DNA of 64,000 nucleotides from [Borrelia] lusitaniae (GTDB taxonomy: Bacteria; Spirochaetota; Spirochaetia; Borreliales; Borreliaceae). Both the position numbers and the translations under genes were made by a program. Shown here one piece after another: positions 56,843 to 64,000 of the stretch (position 1 is the stretch's first letter; the number at the start of each line of letters is the position of its first letter). The notes below the pieces were generated by a model. That model did not search any database, had not been told where the DNA came from, and worked only from the letters and a program-made list of their open reading frames with translations. The stretch is taken from positions 186,001 through 250,000 of the forward strand of contig NZ_CP124050.1 in NCBI RefSeq assembly GCF_030440365.1, written 5' to 3'.

Positions 56843-58348
56843 CCAAATGAAATTAAAGAAACCGGATATTCAATCCTAGGATTTGTTGCCTATGTACCAC
56901 TTTTTACAGCCCTAAACAAACTAGAAGATAAAAAAACATTAATAGGATTAACAGTATTTTATTTCATAATAGCCAACAGCTTACAAAATTTTTGGCTTGG
57001 ATTTTTTCATGCATTTGGATGGATTACATTTATTGGAGTAGTAATAGGATATATTCCATATTCATTAACTTTAGGCTATTTTCTTTATTACTCTTTAAAA
57101 AGCTTTAAAAATAAGACAATAGCAATAACAATGCTTTTTACATTTTATGATTATTCAAGATCAATTGGATTTTTAGCATATCCCTGGGGACTTGCAGCTT
57201 TCACTGTAAATAACTTCAACAATTTAATTCAAGTAGCAGACATTTTCGGTGTATTTTTTGTATCATTTGCAGTCTACTTTTTAAACTCAGGAATTGCAGA
57301 CTTTTTAATCCACAAAAACAAAACAAATTTGCTAAACACAATATTTCCAATATTACTAATAACAACATCTTTTACTTACGGAATGCTAAAAAAAACAGAA
57401 CTAAAAAGCTTATTAGCAAAAGAAATAGACAGCCTAAACATTGCAGCTATTCAACTAAACACTGACCCATGGTTGCCCGGAAATGATGAAAAAGGAATAA
57501 AAGATTCTATTGCAATTACAAAACAAGCCTTAAAAGAAAATCCAAAAATAGAATTTGTAATCTGGAGCGAAGGAGTGCTAACCTACCCTTTTAACAAAGA
57601 AGAAGAGTACTTGAAAAGTTATGATTTACACAATGAGCTTAAAAATTTTATAAAAGAGCGAAAAATCTCATTTGCCATTGGAGCTCCCTCAAAAGTCGAC
57701 AAAACCATAGGAATTCAACAAAATTCTATTTATATGATAGAACCAAACCTCAACATTGCAAACATATACTCTAAAATATTCTTAGTCCCTTTTGCAGAAA
57801 AAATTCCATTTTACAAATATGAATTTGTAAGAAACTTTTTTTTAAAAAATTTTAAAATCTTGGGACAACTTGAAGGCAATAAAATTGAAATATTGAAATT
57901 GAAAAAATTTAAATTTGCTCCCTTAATATGTTACGATGATGCATTTACAGAACTTTCAAGGTTTTATAAAATCCAAGGCGCTAATACATTGTTAAATTTT
58001 TCAAACGACTCTTGGTCAAAAACAAATTCAGCAGAATGGCAACACTTTGTTGTAGCTAAATTTAGAAGCATTGAAAATGGAATCAAAACCATTAGAGCTA
58101 CAAACTCAGGAATTACCGCAATCATCAACGAATACGGAGAAAGTATTAAAAAATTAGAAACTTTTAAAAAAGGCTACTTATTCTCAACCATAAAACTGTC
58201 TCCAACATTTACAACTATTTATGAAAAAATTGGAGACTCATTTATATATTTATTAATGATAATGTTTTTAATTACAACACTAAGATTTCACTTTATAGAA
58301 GACAAAAACCAATTATTATCACCTTCTTTAGTAAAAATTAAAGTCTGA
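56783..58348 (+). CDS. lnt: Apolipoprotein N-acyltransferase
   Basis: 521 aa inner-membrane enzyme adding the third acyl chain to lipoproteins. The N-terminal half has about six membrane helices. The C-terminal nitrilase-like domain has Glu in VIWSEGVL, Lys in [15 protein letters not shown], and Cys in PLICYDDAF, the catalytic triad, and a last helix follows near 500. The start at 56783 has AAAAGGAG and fits; an in-frame ATG at 56708 has no such site. Borrelia's many lipoproteins make this a central envelope enzyme. The 3' end overlaps the convergent gene by 61 bp. Confidence 0.96.
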   Translation: MKTRCFCLAAFSGILTTLAIPNEIKETGYSILGFVAYVPLFTALNKLEDKKTLIGLTVFYFIIANSLQNFWLGFFHAFGWITFIGVVIGYIPYSLTLGYFLYYSLKSFKNKTIAITMLFTFYDYSRSIGFLAYPWGLAAFTVNNFNNLIQVADIFGVFFVSFAVYFLNSGIADFLIHKNKTNLLNTIFPILLITTSFTYGMLKKTELKSLLAKEIDSLNIAAIQLNTDPWLPGNDEKGIKDSIAITKQALKENPKIEFVIWSEGVLTYPFNKEEEYLKSYDLHNELKNFIKERKISFAIGAPSKVDKTIGIQQNSIYMIEPNLNIANIYSKIFLVPFAEKIPFYKYEFVRNFFLKNFKILGQLEGNKIEILKLKKFKFAPLICYDDAFTELSRFYKIQGANTLLNFSNDSWSKTNSAEWQHFVVAKFRSIENGIKTIRATNSGITAIINEYGESIKKLETFKKGYLFSTIKLSPTFTTIYEKIGDSFIYLLMIMFLITTLRFHFIEDKNQLLSPSLVKIKV

Positions 58349-59058
58349 CGTTCTTTCCAAAATGGAAAATTTTTAGTAACATCATTCTTCTTAGTATTCA
58401 CATTAACAGCAAAAGAAGTTTCATTGGATTTTGAAATTTTCAAAGAATTTAAATCGTAAAAATCATCAACTGACAAATACCCTAAATCATCTGCATCAAT
58501 CCTAGATGAAGCACTTGATAAAGCTGATATAAAATCATCTTTTGATTCAAATTGACCCATAATATTAACTTTATCTGCAATAACAGAGGAAAACAAATTA
58601 AAGTTCTGAGAAATTAAAGCTCTTGCAAACTTTCCAAATTGAAACTTAATAATTTTATCTTGATTTTTGATTCTCTCTTTTTGAGCAATATATTCTATTT
58701 TAGGAGCATTTGTAAAATCATTGATTTCTATTTTTTCGTGAACTATTCCAGGGATCTCTTCAAGCCTAACATCCTCAAGCATAACAACCTTGGAATTACT
58801 ATCCTTAATTCTTGCATCAAGCTCTTCAACTGCAAGCTTGATATTAACTCCATTTTTCAAATCTGGATAAATCTTTAAAGCTTTTGATTGAAAAAGTTTT
58901 CCCTTTTTAACTTTACCAACGTTTATATACCTTTTACCAACCTCATAATAAAAAATAGCAAGCTCTTTTTGCCTATCAACAGAAGAAGAACTGCCTTGAG
59001 CAAACAAATTCAAAAAAACAAAAGAACATAAAAAATACAAAAGAAATAATCTTCTCAT
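58288..59058 (-). CDS. Exported protein (BB0238 homologue), infection-associated
   Basis: 256 aa from MRRLFLLYF, chosen because GGAGG stands 5 nt before that ATG (59058); an ATG at 59076 lacks this. The signal ends NLFAQ. A TPR-like helical segment ([31 protein letters not shown]) follows, then an NTF2/SnoaL-like C-terminus ([22 protein letters not shown] ... [20 protein letters not shown]). By position it is BB0238, reported to stabilise the virulence protein BB0323 and to be needed for infection. It overlaps lnt tail to tail by 61 bp. Confidence 0.88.
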   Translation of the reverse strand: MRRLFLLYFLCSFVFLNLFAQGSSSSVDRQKELAIFYYEVGKRYINVGKVKKGKLFQSKALKIYPDLKNGVNIKLAVEELDARIKDSNSKVVMLEDVRLEEIPGIVHEKIEINDFTNAPKIEYIAQKERIKNQDKIIKFQFGKFARALISQNFNLFSSVIADKVNIMGQFESKDDFISALSSASSRIDADDLGYLSVDDFYDLNSLKISKSNETSFAVNVNTKKNDVTKNFPFWKERQTLIFTKEGDNNWFLSSIK

Positions 59059-59121
59059 AAGAACCTCCATTAACACTCACCCTTTAAAATAAAACAAAAG
59101 AATGTCAATCTACTTAAGTAA

Positions 59122-59724
59122 TTATAATACAAGTTTATCTCTAATTAAAGAAATCACTTTATTCTTATCTTCTTCATTAAAAATATTTATATCATCGTAA
59201 GAAAATTTTATCTTTGAAGACAAGTTGTATTCATTATACCAATTCAAATATTTACTATTAAGACCTTCAAGATAATCTCTTGGAATATTCATTTCAAAGC
59301 TTCTATTTCTATTTTTAATTCTGCGCTCAACCTCATCAATACTACAATCAAGATAAACAAGCAAACTTGGTCGTTGAGAATGTTCAAGCATATTATCAAG
59401 AAGATCAATATATATTTTATATTCCTCATCAGAGATATATCCATCACAATTTAAAAGAGATGCAAACACGCAATCACCATAAATAGATCTGTCAAGTATC
59501 CCCCCTTTTGTTCTAAACACGCCTTTTATTAACTTAAACCTCTCATTGAGAAAATTAATTTGAACTGGGAATGCCCACCTGGATTGATCCTTATAAAATT
59601 TATCTAAAATAGCTAAAGTAAAATCATTATTAAGCTCACTGTAAAAAGGAACTTTCAATTCCTTTGACAAAATATTTCCAAGAGTAGTTTTTCCTACCCC
59701 AATTAAACCTTCTATTACAATCAC
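59122..59724 (-). CDS. dck: Deoxynucleoside kinase
   Basis: 200 aa from GTG at 59724, with GGAGG 8 nt before it. A TTG at 59727 (5-nt spacing) is nearly as good, and the TTG at 59739 overlaps the Shine-Dalgarno site itself. P-loop VIEGLIGVGKTTLGNILS, then DRSIYGDCVFA (the DRS motif) and LVYLDCSIDEVERRIKNRNRSFE (lid) define the dNK/dCK family. It phosphorylates salvaged deoxynucleosides, fitting an organism that scavenges purines and deoxynucleosides. 63 nt upstream of the BB0238 homologue. Confidence 0.92.
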   Translation of the reverse strand: MIVIEGLIGVGKTTLGNILSKELKVPFYSELNNDFTLAILDKFYKDQSRWAFPVQINFLNERFKLIKGVFRTKGGILDRSIYGDCVFASLLNCDGYISDEEYKIYIDLLDNMLEHSQRPSLLVYLDCSIDEVERRIKNRNRSFEMNIPRDYLEGLNSKYLNWYNEYNLSSKIKFSYDDINIFNEEDKNKVISLIRDKLVL

Positions 59725-59902
59725 CAAGTCTACCTCCAAAAATAAATTAAATAATTTGCATATAAGCTAAAAAAAGAATTGCTAAAAAAATAAAACTTAA
59801 TTAATCAAAAATCTAATGTAAAAATTTTAATATAAAATAAAAAATCCTTAAACAAATTTTAGGAAAGAAATCAATAAATTAAAAATCAAAGTTTTTAAAT
59901 TA

Positions 59903-59931
59903 TTGATATTAATCTTAATTACAATTAATAT
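59903..59931 (+). promoter_or_regulatory. Promoter of the glp operon
   Basis: TTGATA (59903-59908), a 17-nt spacer and TAATAT (59926-59931). Transcription would start near 59937, 195 nt before the glpF ATG. From memory, the published glp 5' UTR of B. burgdorferi is also about 195 nt, which would agree. The sequence before it (59740-59902) is AT-rich, with nothing else I can name. Confidence 0.6.
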
Positions 59932-59936
59932 ATTAA

Positions 59937-60131
59937 ACATAAATATTATCAATATATAATTAAAAATATTAATTATTATTTAAAAAAGAGGCTAAAATAT
60001 CAAAATTATAGCCATTTTGTAAAAACAAGGTTAAAATTTGATTAAAAATTTAATATATCCAGATTCAAAAGTCAAAAATTAAAACTTTTTTTAAGAAAAA
60101 TAAAATTGTTATAAAAATAAGGAGATAAAAT
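59937..60131 (+). promoter_or_regulatory. Long 5' leader of glpF
   Basis: About 195 nt of non-coding, extremely AT-rich leader ending in AAGGAG before the ATG. No stable hairpin stands out, but short complementary AT runs near 60030-60056 (TTAAAATTT with AAATTTAA) could form a switchable stem. Leader length and placement suggest post-transcriptional control of glycerol uptake, known to be regulated between tick and mammal. Confidence 0.45.
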
Positions 60132-60896
60132 ATGAATTACACAAAATCTCAAGAATTTATATCGGAATTTTTGGGAACATTTATTCTATTGGCTCTAGGA
60201 ACTGGGTCTGTTGCAATGACAGTATTATTTCCCTCAAGTCCTGAAATAGCAGGAGAAATAATAAAAGGGGGATATACAAATATAGTATTTGGATGGGGAT
60301 TGGGTGTAACGTTTGGTATTTATACAGCATCAAGAATTAGTGGAGCACACTTAAACCCAGCTGTTAGCATAGGATTAGCAAGCGTTGGAAAATTTCCCGC
60401 TTCAAAACTTCTACATTACATTATAGCGCAAATATTAGGAGCATTTACAGGCGCATTAATGACACTTGTAGTATTTTATCCTAAATGGATAGAAATAGAT
60501 CCTAGTTTTGAAAATACTCAAGGGATAATGGCAACTTTCCCTGCTATTTCTGGATTTTTGCCTGGATTTATTGATCAAGTTTTTGGAACTTTTTTACTAA
60601 TGTTTTTAATTTCTGTTATTGGGGATTTTGTAAAAAAACACAATGATAATCCATTTCTTCCATTCATTGTAGGAGCAGTGGTTTTAGCAATAGGAATAAG
60701 TTTTGGGGGAATGAACGGATATGCCATTAATCCTGCAAGAGATCTGGGGCCAAGAATTTTACTCTTATTTGCTGGATTTAAAAATCATGGATTTAACAAC
60801 CTAAGTATATTTATTGTTCCAATAATCGGTCCAATAATTGGCGCTATTTTGGGCGCTACAATTTACGAATTTACACTAAAAAATAACAAAGGTTAA
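60132..60896 (+). CDS. glpF: Glycerol uptake facilitator GlpF
   Basis: 254 aa aquaglyceroporin with six membrane helices and two half-helices. NPA motifs are in SGAHLNPAVSIGLA (around residue 75) and GYAINPARDLGPRI (around 200). The Asp after NPAR is the glycerol-selective signature. Glycerol enters by diffusion and is trapped by GlpK. It is the first gene of glpF-glpK-(small ORF)-glpD. Confidence 0.97.
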   Translation: MNYTKSQEFISEFLGTFILLALGTGSVAMTVLFPSSPEIAGEIIKGGYTNIVFGWGLGVTFGIYTASRISGAHLNPAVSIGLASVGKFPASKLLHYIIAQILGAFTGALMTLVVFYPKWIEIDPSFENTQGIMATFPAISGFLPGFIDQVFGTFLLMFLISVIGDFVKKHNDNPFLPFIVGAVVLAIGISFGGMNGYAINPARDLGPRILLLFAGFKNHGFNNLSIFIVPIIGPIIGAILGATIYEFTLKNNKG

Positions 60897-60932
60897 AAGA
60901 AATTTATCTTTGTAAAACAAAAAGGAGAAATT

Positions 60933-62432
60933 ATGAAATACATTTTATCGATTGACCAAGGTACGACTAGCTCAAGAGCAATAGTATTTGATAAAAATGC
61001 AAACATAAAAGGGTTTGCTGAAAAAGAATTTACTCAAATTTATCCACAACCAAGCTGGGTAGAGCATAATCCTAACGAAATATGGGCATCGCAAATGGGA
61101 GTTATAATAGAAGCTCTTACGAATTCAAAAATTTTGCCAAATGAAGTTGATTCTATTGGGATAACTAATCAAAGAGAAACTACGGTTATATGGGAAAAAA
61201 ATACAGGAAGACCTATTTATAATGCAATAGTCTGGCAAGACAGAAGAACTGCAAACATTTGTGACCAATTAATAGAAAAGGGCAAAGATAAAATTATTTT
61301 GGAAAAAACAGGCTTGGTGCTAGATTCTTATTTTAGTGGAACAAAAATACTCTGGATCTTGGATAATGTAGAGGGCGCTAGACAAAAAGCTGAAAATGGT
61401 GAATTATGCTTTGGAACAATAGATACATGGCTATTATGGAATCTAACTCAAAAAAAAGTACATGCAACCGATTACTCTAATGCCTCAAGAACATTACTGC
61501 TAAACATTAAAACATTAGAATGGGATGATGAACTTTTAAACATATTAAACATTCCAAAAGCAATTTTGCCAGAACTTAAAGAAAGTTCCACAATATATGG
61601 CAAAACAGACAAATCACTATTTGGAACAGAAATTCCTATTGGGGGGATTGCTGGAGATCAATTTGCAGCAACATTTGGACAAGCTTGCCTTAAAAAAGGT
61701 ATGGCCAAAAACACATATGGAACTGGTTGCTTTTTAACGGTAAACATAGGCAAAGAACCAATTATTAACTATCAAAAGCTTTTAACTTCTATTGCATGGG
61801 GAAGAAAAAAAACTGTAACCTATGTTCTTGAAGGAAGTGTTTTTATTGGTGGGGCTGTAATCCAGTGGCTAAGAGACGGGCTTGAATTTTTTAGAAAAAG
61901 CTCAGAGTCAGAATCATTAGCAAGCTCTGTTTTAGATAATGGGGGAGTTTATTTTGTGCCAGCATTTGTTGGACTAGGCGCACCCCATTGGGATTCTTAT
62001 GCAAGAGGAACAATAATTGGAATAACAAGGGGATCAACAAAAGCTCACATTACAAGAGCTGCTCTTGAGAGCATCGCATTTCAAAGTTTTGACATACTAA
62101 ATATCATAAAAAAATCCATTCCCAACTTTGAAATTGAAGAATTAAGAGTAGACGGAAAAGGAAGTCAAAACAATCTATTAATGCAATTTCAAGCTGATCT
62201 TTTAGAATGTAAAGTTGTAAGACCAAAAATAACAGAAACTACCGCTCTTGGGGCTGCTTATCTTGCGGGGCTTGCAACAGGCTATTGGCAAAGCGCAGAA
62301 GAAATCATAAGCCTTTGGCAAGCAGATAAAATATTTGAACCTTCAATGCCAAAAGATCAAAAAGAAAAGCTTCTTGAGAATTGGAACAAAGCGATTGAAA
62401 GATCAAAATCCTGGATAAATGCTTCTAAATAG
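60933..62432 (+). CDS. glpK: Glycerol kinase
   Basis: 499 aa FGGY kinase. [16 protein letters not shown] at the N-terminus binds ATP phosphate, [30 protein letters not shown] binds glycerol, and [29 protein letters not shown] and [20 protein letters not shown] (GGSxxN-like) are the FGGY signatures. It makes glycerol-3-phosphate for glycolysis and lipids. AAGGAG precedes the ATG, 36 nt after glpF. Confidence 0.98.
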   Translation: MKYILSIDQGTTSSRAIVFDKNANIKGFAEKEFTQIYPQPSWVEHNPNEIWASQMGVIIEALTNSKILPNEVDSIGITNQRETTVIWEKNTGRPIYNAIVWQDRRTANICDQLIEKGKDKIILEKTGLVLDSYFSGTKILWILDNVEGARQKAENGELCFGTIDTWLLWNLTQKKVHATDYSNASRTLLLNIKTLEWDDELLNILNIPKAILPELKESSTIYGKTDKSLFGTEIPIGGIAGDQFAATFGQACLKKGMAKNTYGTGCFLTVNIGKEPIINYQKLLTSIAWGRKKTVTYVLEGSVFIGGAVIQWLRDGLEFFRKSSESESLASSVLDNGGVYFVPAFVGLGAPHWDSYARGTIIGITRGSTKAHITRAALESIAFQSFDILNIIKKSIPNFEIEELRVDGKGSQNNLLMQFQADLLECKVVRPKITETTALGAAYLAGLATGYWQSAEEIISLWQADKIFEPSMPKDQKEKLLENWNKAIERSKSWINASK

Positions 62433-62452
62433 TCTATAAAAATTCAAAAAAA

Positions 62453-62466
62453 AAGCTTTAAAGCTT
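62453..62466. other. Palindrome after glpK with a flanking A-run
   Basis: AAGCTTTAAAGCTT, a perfect 14-bp palindrome preceded by an A-run, with outer arms CTATAA (62434-62439) and TTATAG (62465-62470). Read on the minus strand it resembles a weak terminator followed by U's. As a hairpin the core stem is only about 5 bp. Placement inside the glp operon is like that of the pstS-pstC palindrome. Confidence 0.35.
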
Positions 62467-62493
62467 ATAGCAAAATATGCTGGGAGCAAAATT

Positions 62494-62637
62494 ATGCATA
62501 ATTTATTTGATTTTTTAAAAACAAAACAATATATAATCAAAATGCCTGGCAAGCAAACAAATAGATTATATGAACAGCTCTTAATTAAATTTTTTCATCA
62601 ATATCGATTAATATTGAACTCGTATTCAAAAAACTAA
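62494..62637 (+). CDS. Small protein between glpK and glpD
   Basis: 47 aa: begins MHNLFDFLKTKQYIIKMPGK and is basic at both ends, with no membrane segment or recognised domain. GGGAG stands 7 nt before the ATG. By order it matches the small B31 locus BB0242. It lies in the glp operon and its stop codon is inside a strong hairpin, so it could be a regulatory small protein or a translated leader for glpD. Confidence 0.6.
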   Translation: MHNLFDFLKTKQYIIKMPGKQTNRLYEQLLIKFFHQYRLILNSYSKN

Positions 62638-62671
62638 TGATCTATACCTGTAAAAAGGTATAGATCATTAG
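62634..62671 (+). other. Perfect 16-bp hairpin at the stop of the 47-aa ORF
   Basis: CTAATGATCTATACCT / AGGTATAGATCATTAG with loop GTAAAA. All 16 pairs match, and the TAA stop (62635-62637) is within the left arm. No U-tract follows on the plus strand (AGAAATACA), so classic termination is unlikely. It may be an mRNA-processing or stabilising element that separates glpFK from glpD expression, or an attenuator affected by ribosomes finishing the small ORF. Confidence 0.75.
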
Positions 62672-62823
62672 AGAAATACAAAAAATTGGAAAATTTATCA
62701 ATGCGATTAGATTATAGCGCTATTTAATAAAACTAAAAGAAATAATCTTTGTGAATTTTTCAATTCTAGCATTTAATTTAAAAAAAAAAGAAATTAACCA
62801 AAATGGAGGAATATTTAAATTTC

Positions 62824-64000
62824 ATGAATAATGACAAAGAAACAAAATTAAAAGATCTTGAAAATCAAGAATTTGATCTTATAATAATCGGAGGGGGCGC
62901 AACAGGTCTTGGTATAGCAGTAGACGCAATCACAAAAGGATATAAAGCAATACTTATAGAAAAATTTGATTATGCAAAAGGAACCTCCTCTAGATCAACT
63001 AAATTAATTCACGGTGGAGTAAGATATTTAGCTCAAGGGAATATCTCTTTGGTTAAAGAAGCTTTACACGAAAAAGCCATTCTTGAAAAGAATGCACCCC
63101 ATTTAATAAACGAATGTGCATTTATTACTCCTATTTATAATATTTTAGAAATACCTTATTATTATTTTGGATTAAGCTATTATCACAGTCTTATGGGTAA
63201 AGAAAAAGCTGCCAAATACAAAACTAAATTACTATCCAAAAAATCTACCATTGAAAAAGCTCCTAATATTAAAACAGAAGGCCTTAAATGCTCTGTTTTG
63301 TATTACGATGATTCATTTGATGATGCTAGAATGGTAATAACATTATTAAGAACTTTTACCAAGAAAGGAGGTATTGCACTTAACTACACAGAGCTTAAAA
63401 AATTCAACAAAGAAAACGGAAAACTTTCAGGAATTCTCATGGAAAATAAACTGTCAAAAGAGCAAATTTCATTAAAAAGCAAATGCATAATAAACGCAAC
63501 AGGAATATTTTCAGATGAAATAAGAAAATTAGATGATGAAAAAGCTTTAAACATTATCAAACCTTCCCAAGGTAGCCATTTAATAATCAAAAAAGATAAA
63601 TTCCCTAAAAATCATGCAATATTAATACCTAAAACTAGTGATAATAGAATTTTATTTGCTGTTCCTTGGCATGATAGTGTTGTTTGTGGAAGCACCGACA
63701 TTCCAATAAAAAAGATAGAAGAAGAGCCCAAAAGATTTGATGAAGAGATTGACTTTATAATAAATAATTTAAATAGCTATTTAAATATTAAAATAGAAAA
63801 ATCAGATGTAAAAAGCGTATATAGTGGAATAAGACCATTAATAATGGATCCAAAAGTTGAAGGCAACACTTCAAAAATTTCAAGAAATGAAAAAATATTT
63901 ATATCAGATTCAAATCTTATTACAATAGCAGGGGGAAAATATACTACATATAGAAAAATGGCAGAAAAAACCTTGCTCAAGGCCATAGAAAAAAATTTAA
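62824..64000 (+). CDS. glpD: Glycerol-3-phosphate dehydrogenase (3' end missing)
   Basis: FAD enzyme, N-terminal 392 residues present, running off the window. FDLIIIGGGATGLGIAVDA (GxGxxG dinucleotide fold), EKFDYAKGTSSRSTKLIHGGVRYLAQGN and the later CGSTDIPI and VYSGIRPLI are diagnostic of GlpD. It oxidises glycerol-3-phosphate to dihydroxyacetone phosphate. The start is uncertain: GGAGG (62805-62809) is 14 nt before this ATG, while an in-frame ATG at 62803 has no Shine-Dalgarno site but would give seven more residues. Confidence 0.95.
   Translation, partial: MNNDKETKLKDLENQEFDLIIIGGGATGLGIAVDAITKGYKAILIEKFDYAKGTSSRSTKLIHGGVRYLAQGNISLVKEALHEKAILEKNAPHLINECAFITPIYNILEIPYYYFGLSYYHSLMGKEKAAKYKTKLLSKKSTIEKAPNIKTEGLKCSVLYYDDSFDDARMVITLLRTFTKKGGIALNYTELKKFNKENGKLSGILMENKLSKEQISLKSKCIINATGIFSDEIRKLDDEKALNIIKPSQGSHLIIKKDKFPKNHAILIPKTSDNRILFAVPWHDSVVCGSTDIPIKKIEEEPKRFDEEIDFIINNLNSYLNIKIEKSDVKSVYSGIRPLIMDPKVEGNTSKISRNEKIFISDSNLITIAGGKYTTYRKMAEKTLLKAIEKNL

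Noticed and set aside
1..64000. Mobile elements, prophage, toxin-antitoxin pairs or a defence island
   Set aside because: No transposase, integrase, recombinase, restriction, Cas or toxin genes were found. Gene content and order look like core Borrelia chromosome throughout.

Overview
The window is a stretch of spirochaete chromosome that I assign to the Lyme disease group (Borrelia/Borreliella burgdorferi sensu lato). Support comes from the very AT-rich coding sequence, the gene order (flgL-fliW-csrA ... rel ... lmp1 ... pstSCAB ... fliG1 ... hbb ... glpF-glpK-glpD), the tandem-repeat surface protein Lmp1, an alanyl-tRNA synthetase of only 594 residues, and the FliG paralogue FliG1. It matches, from memory, the B31 interval from about BB0182 to BB0243. 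Almost everything is vertically inherited core chromosome. I see no insertion sequence, prophage, plasmid-type lipoprotein cluster, CRISPR array or recognisable defence island.

Layout. 1-1621 (+): end of the hook-associated gene flgL, then fliW and csrA, the flagellin/CsrA regulatory pair. 1605-4298 (-): tsaB, tsaE and a small unknown gene, then the infC-rpmI-rplT translation operon. 4484-5876 (+): a membrane protein and a lipoprotein. 5916-7861 (-): a TatD nuclease and a TPR protein. 8197-14345 (+): prfA, prmC, rel and a large membrane protein in an overlapping chain. 14342-16958 (-): murE-ddl, for peptidoglycan. 17030-22397 (+): tRNA-Cys, a CBS/CorC membrane protein, hflK-hflC, two tandem tRNA-Phe genes and a degenerate HD-GYP protein. 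22402-22938 (-): rsmD. 23024-32579 (+): gtaB, an unknown gene, a TPR protein, lmp1, mutL, a coiled-coil protein and a CAU tRNA. 32591-33800 (-): efp and a lipoprotein. 33914-38128 (+): the phosphate transporter pstSCAB. 38131-43386 (-): a ZIP transporter, alaS, fliG1, pgl and two small unknown ORFs. 43457-44464 (+): dusA. 44454-45731 (-): serS. 45861-49496 (+): a lipoprotein and an M16 metalloprotease. 49530-56525 (-): rpmE, rho, a bactofilin, hbb, rpsT, a membrane protein, ychF and a TPR/NHL/VWA-like secreted protein. 56697-58348 (+): lnt, preceded by a duplicated copy of its own first codons. 58288-59724 (-): a secreted virulence-associated protein and a deoxynucleoside kinase. 59903-64000 (+): the glycerol operon glpF-glpK-(47-aa ORF)-glpD, with glpD running off the end.

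Themes. Translation is heavily represented: initiation, termination, release-factor methylation, EF-P, ribosomal proteins, tRNA synthetases, tRNA and rRNA modification, and four tRNAs. Nutrient uptake (phosphate, glycerol, metals), envelope building (MurE, Ddl, Lnt, bactofilin, lipoproteins) and stringent control make up much of the rest. Genes are tightly packed, with many 1-23 nt overlaps and several GTG or TTG starts.

The most unusual points are: a PstA permease carrying what looks like a built-in, degenerate phosphate-binding domain; an 86-bp tandem duplication creating a 20-codon mini-ORF in front of lnt; an HD-GYP protein and an M28-peptidase-like membrane protein that have both lost expected catalytic residues; an EF-P with arginine at the modification site; two tRNA-Phe genes with compensatory acceptor-stem changes; two apparently leaderless genes; and several perfect palindromes or hairpins inside operons that are not ordinary terminators. 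I found no convincing wholly new multi-gene system.
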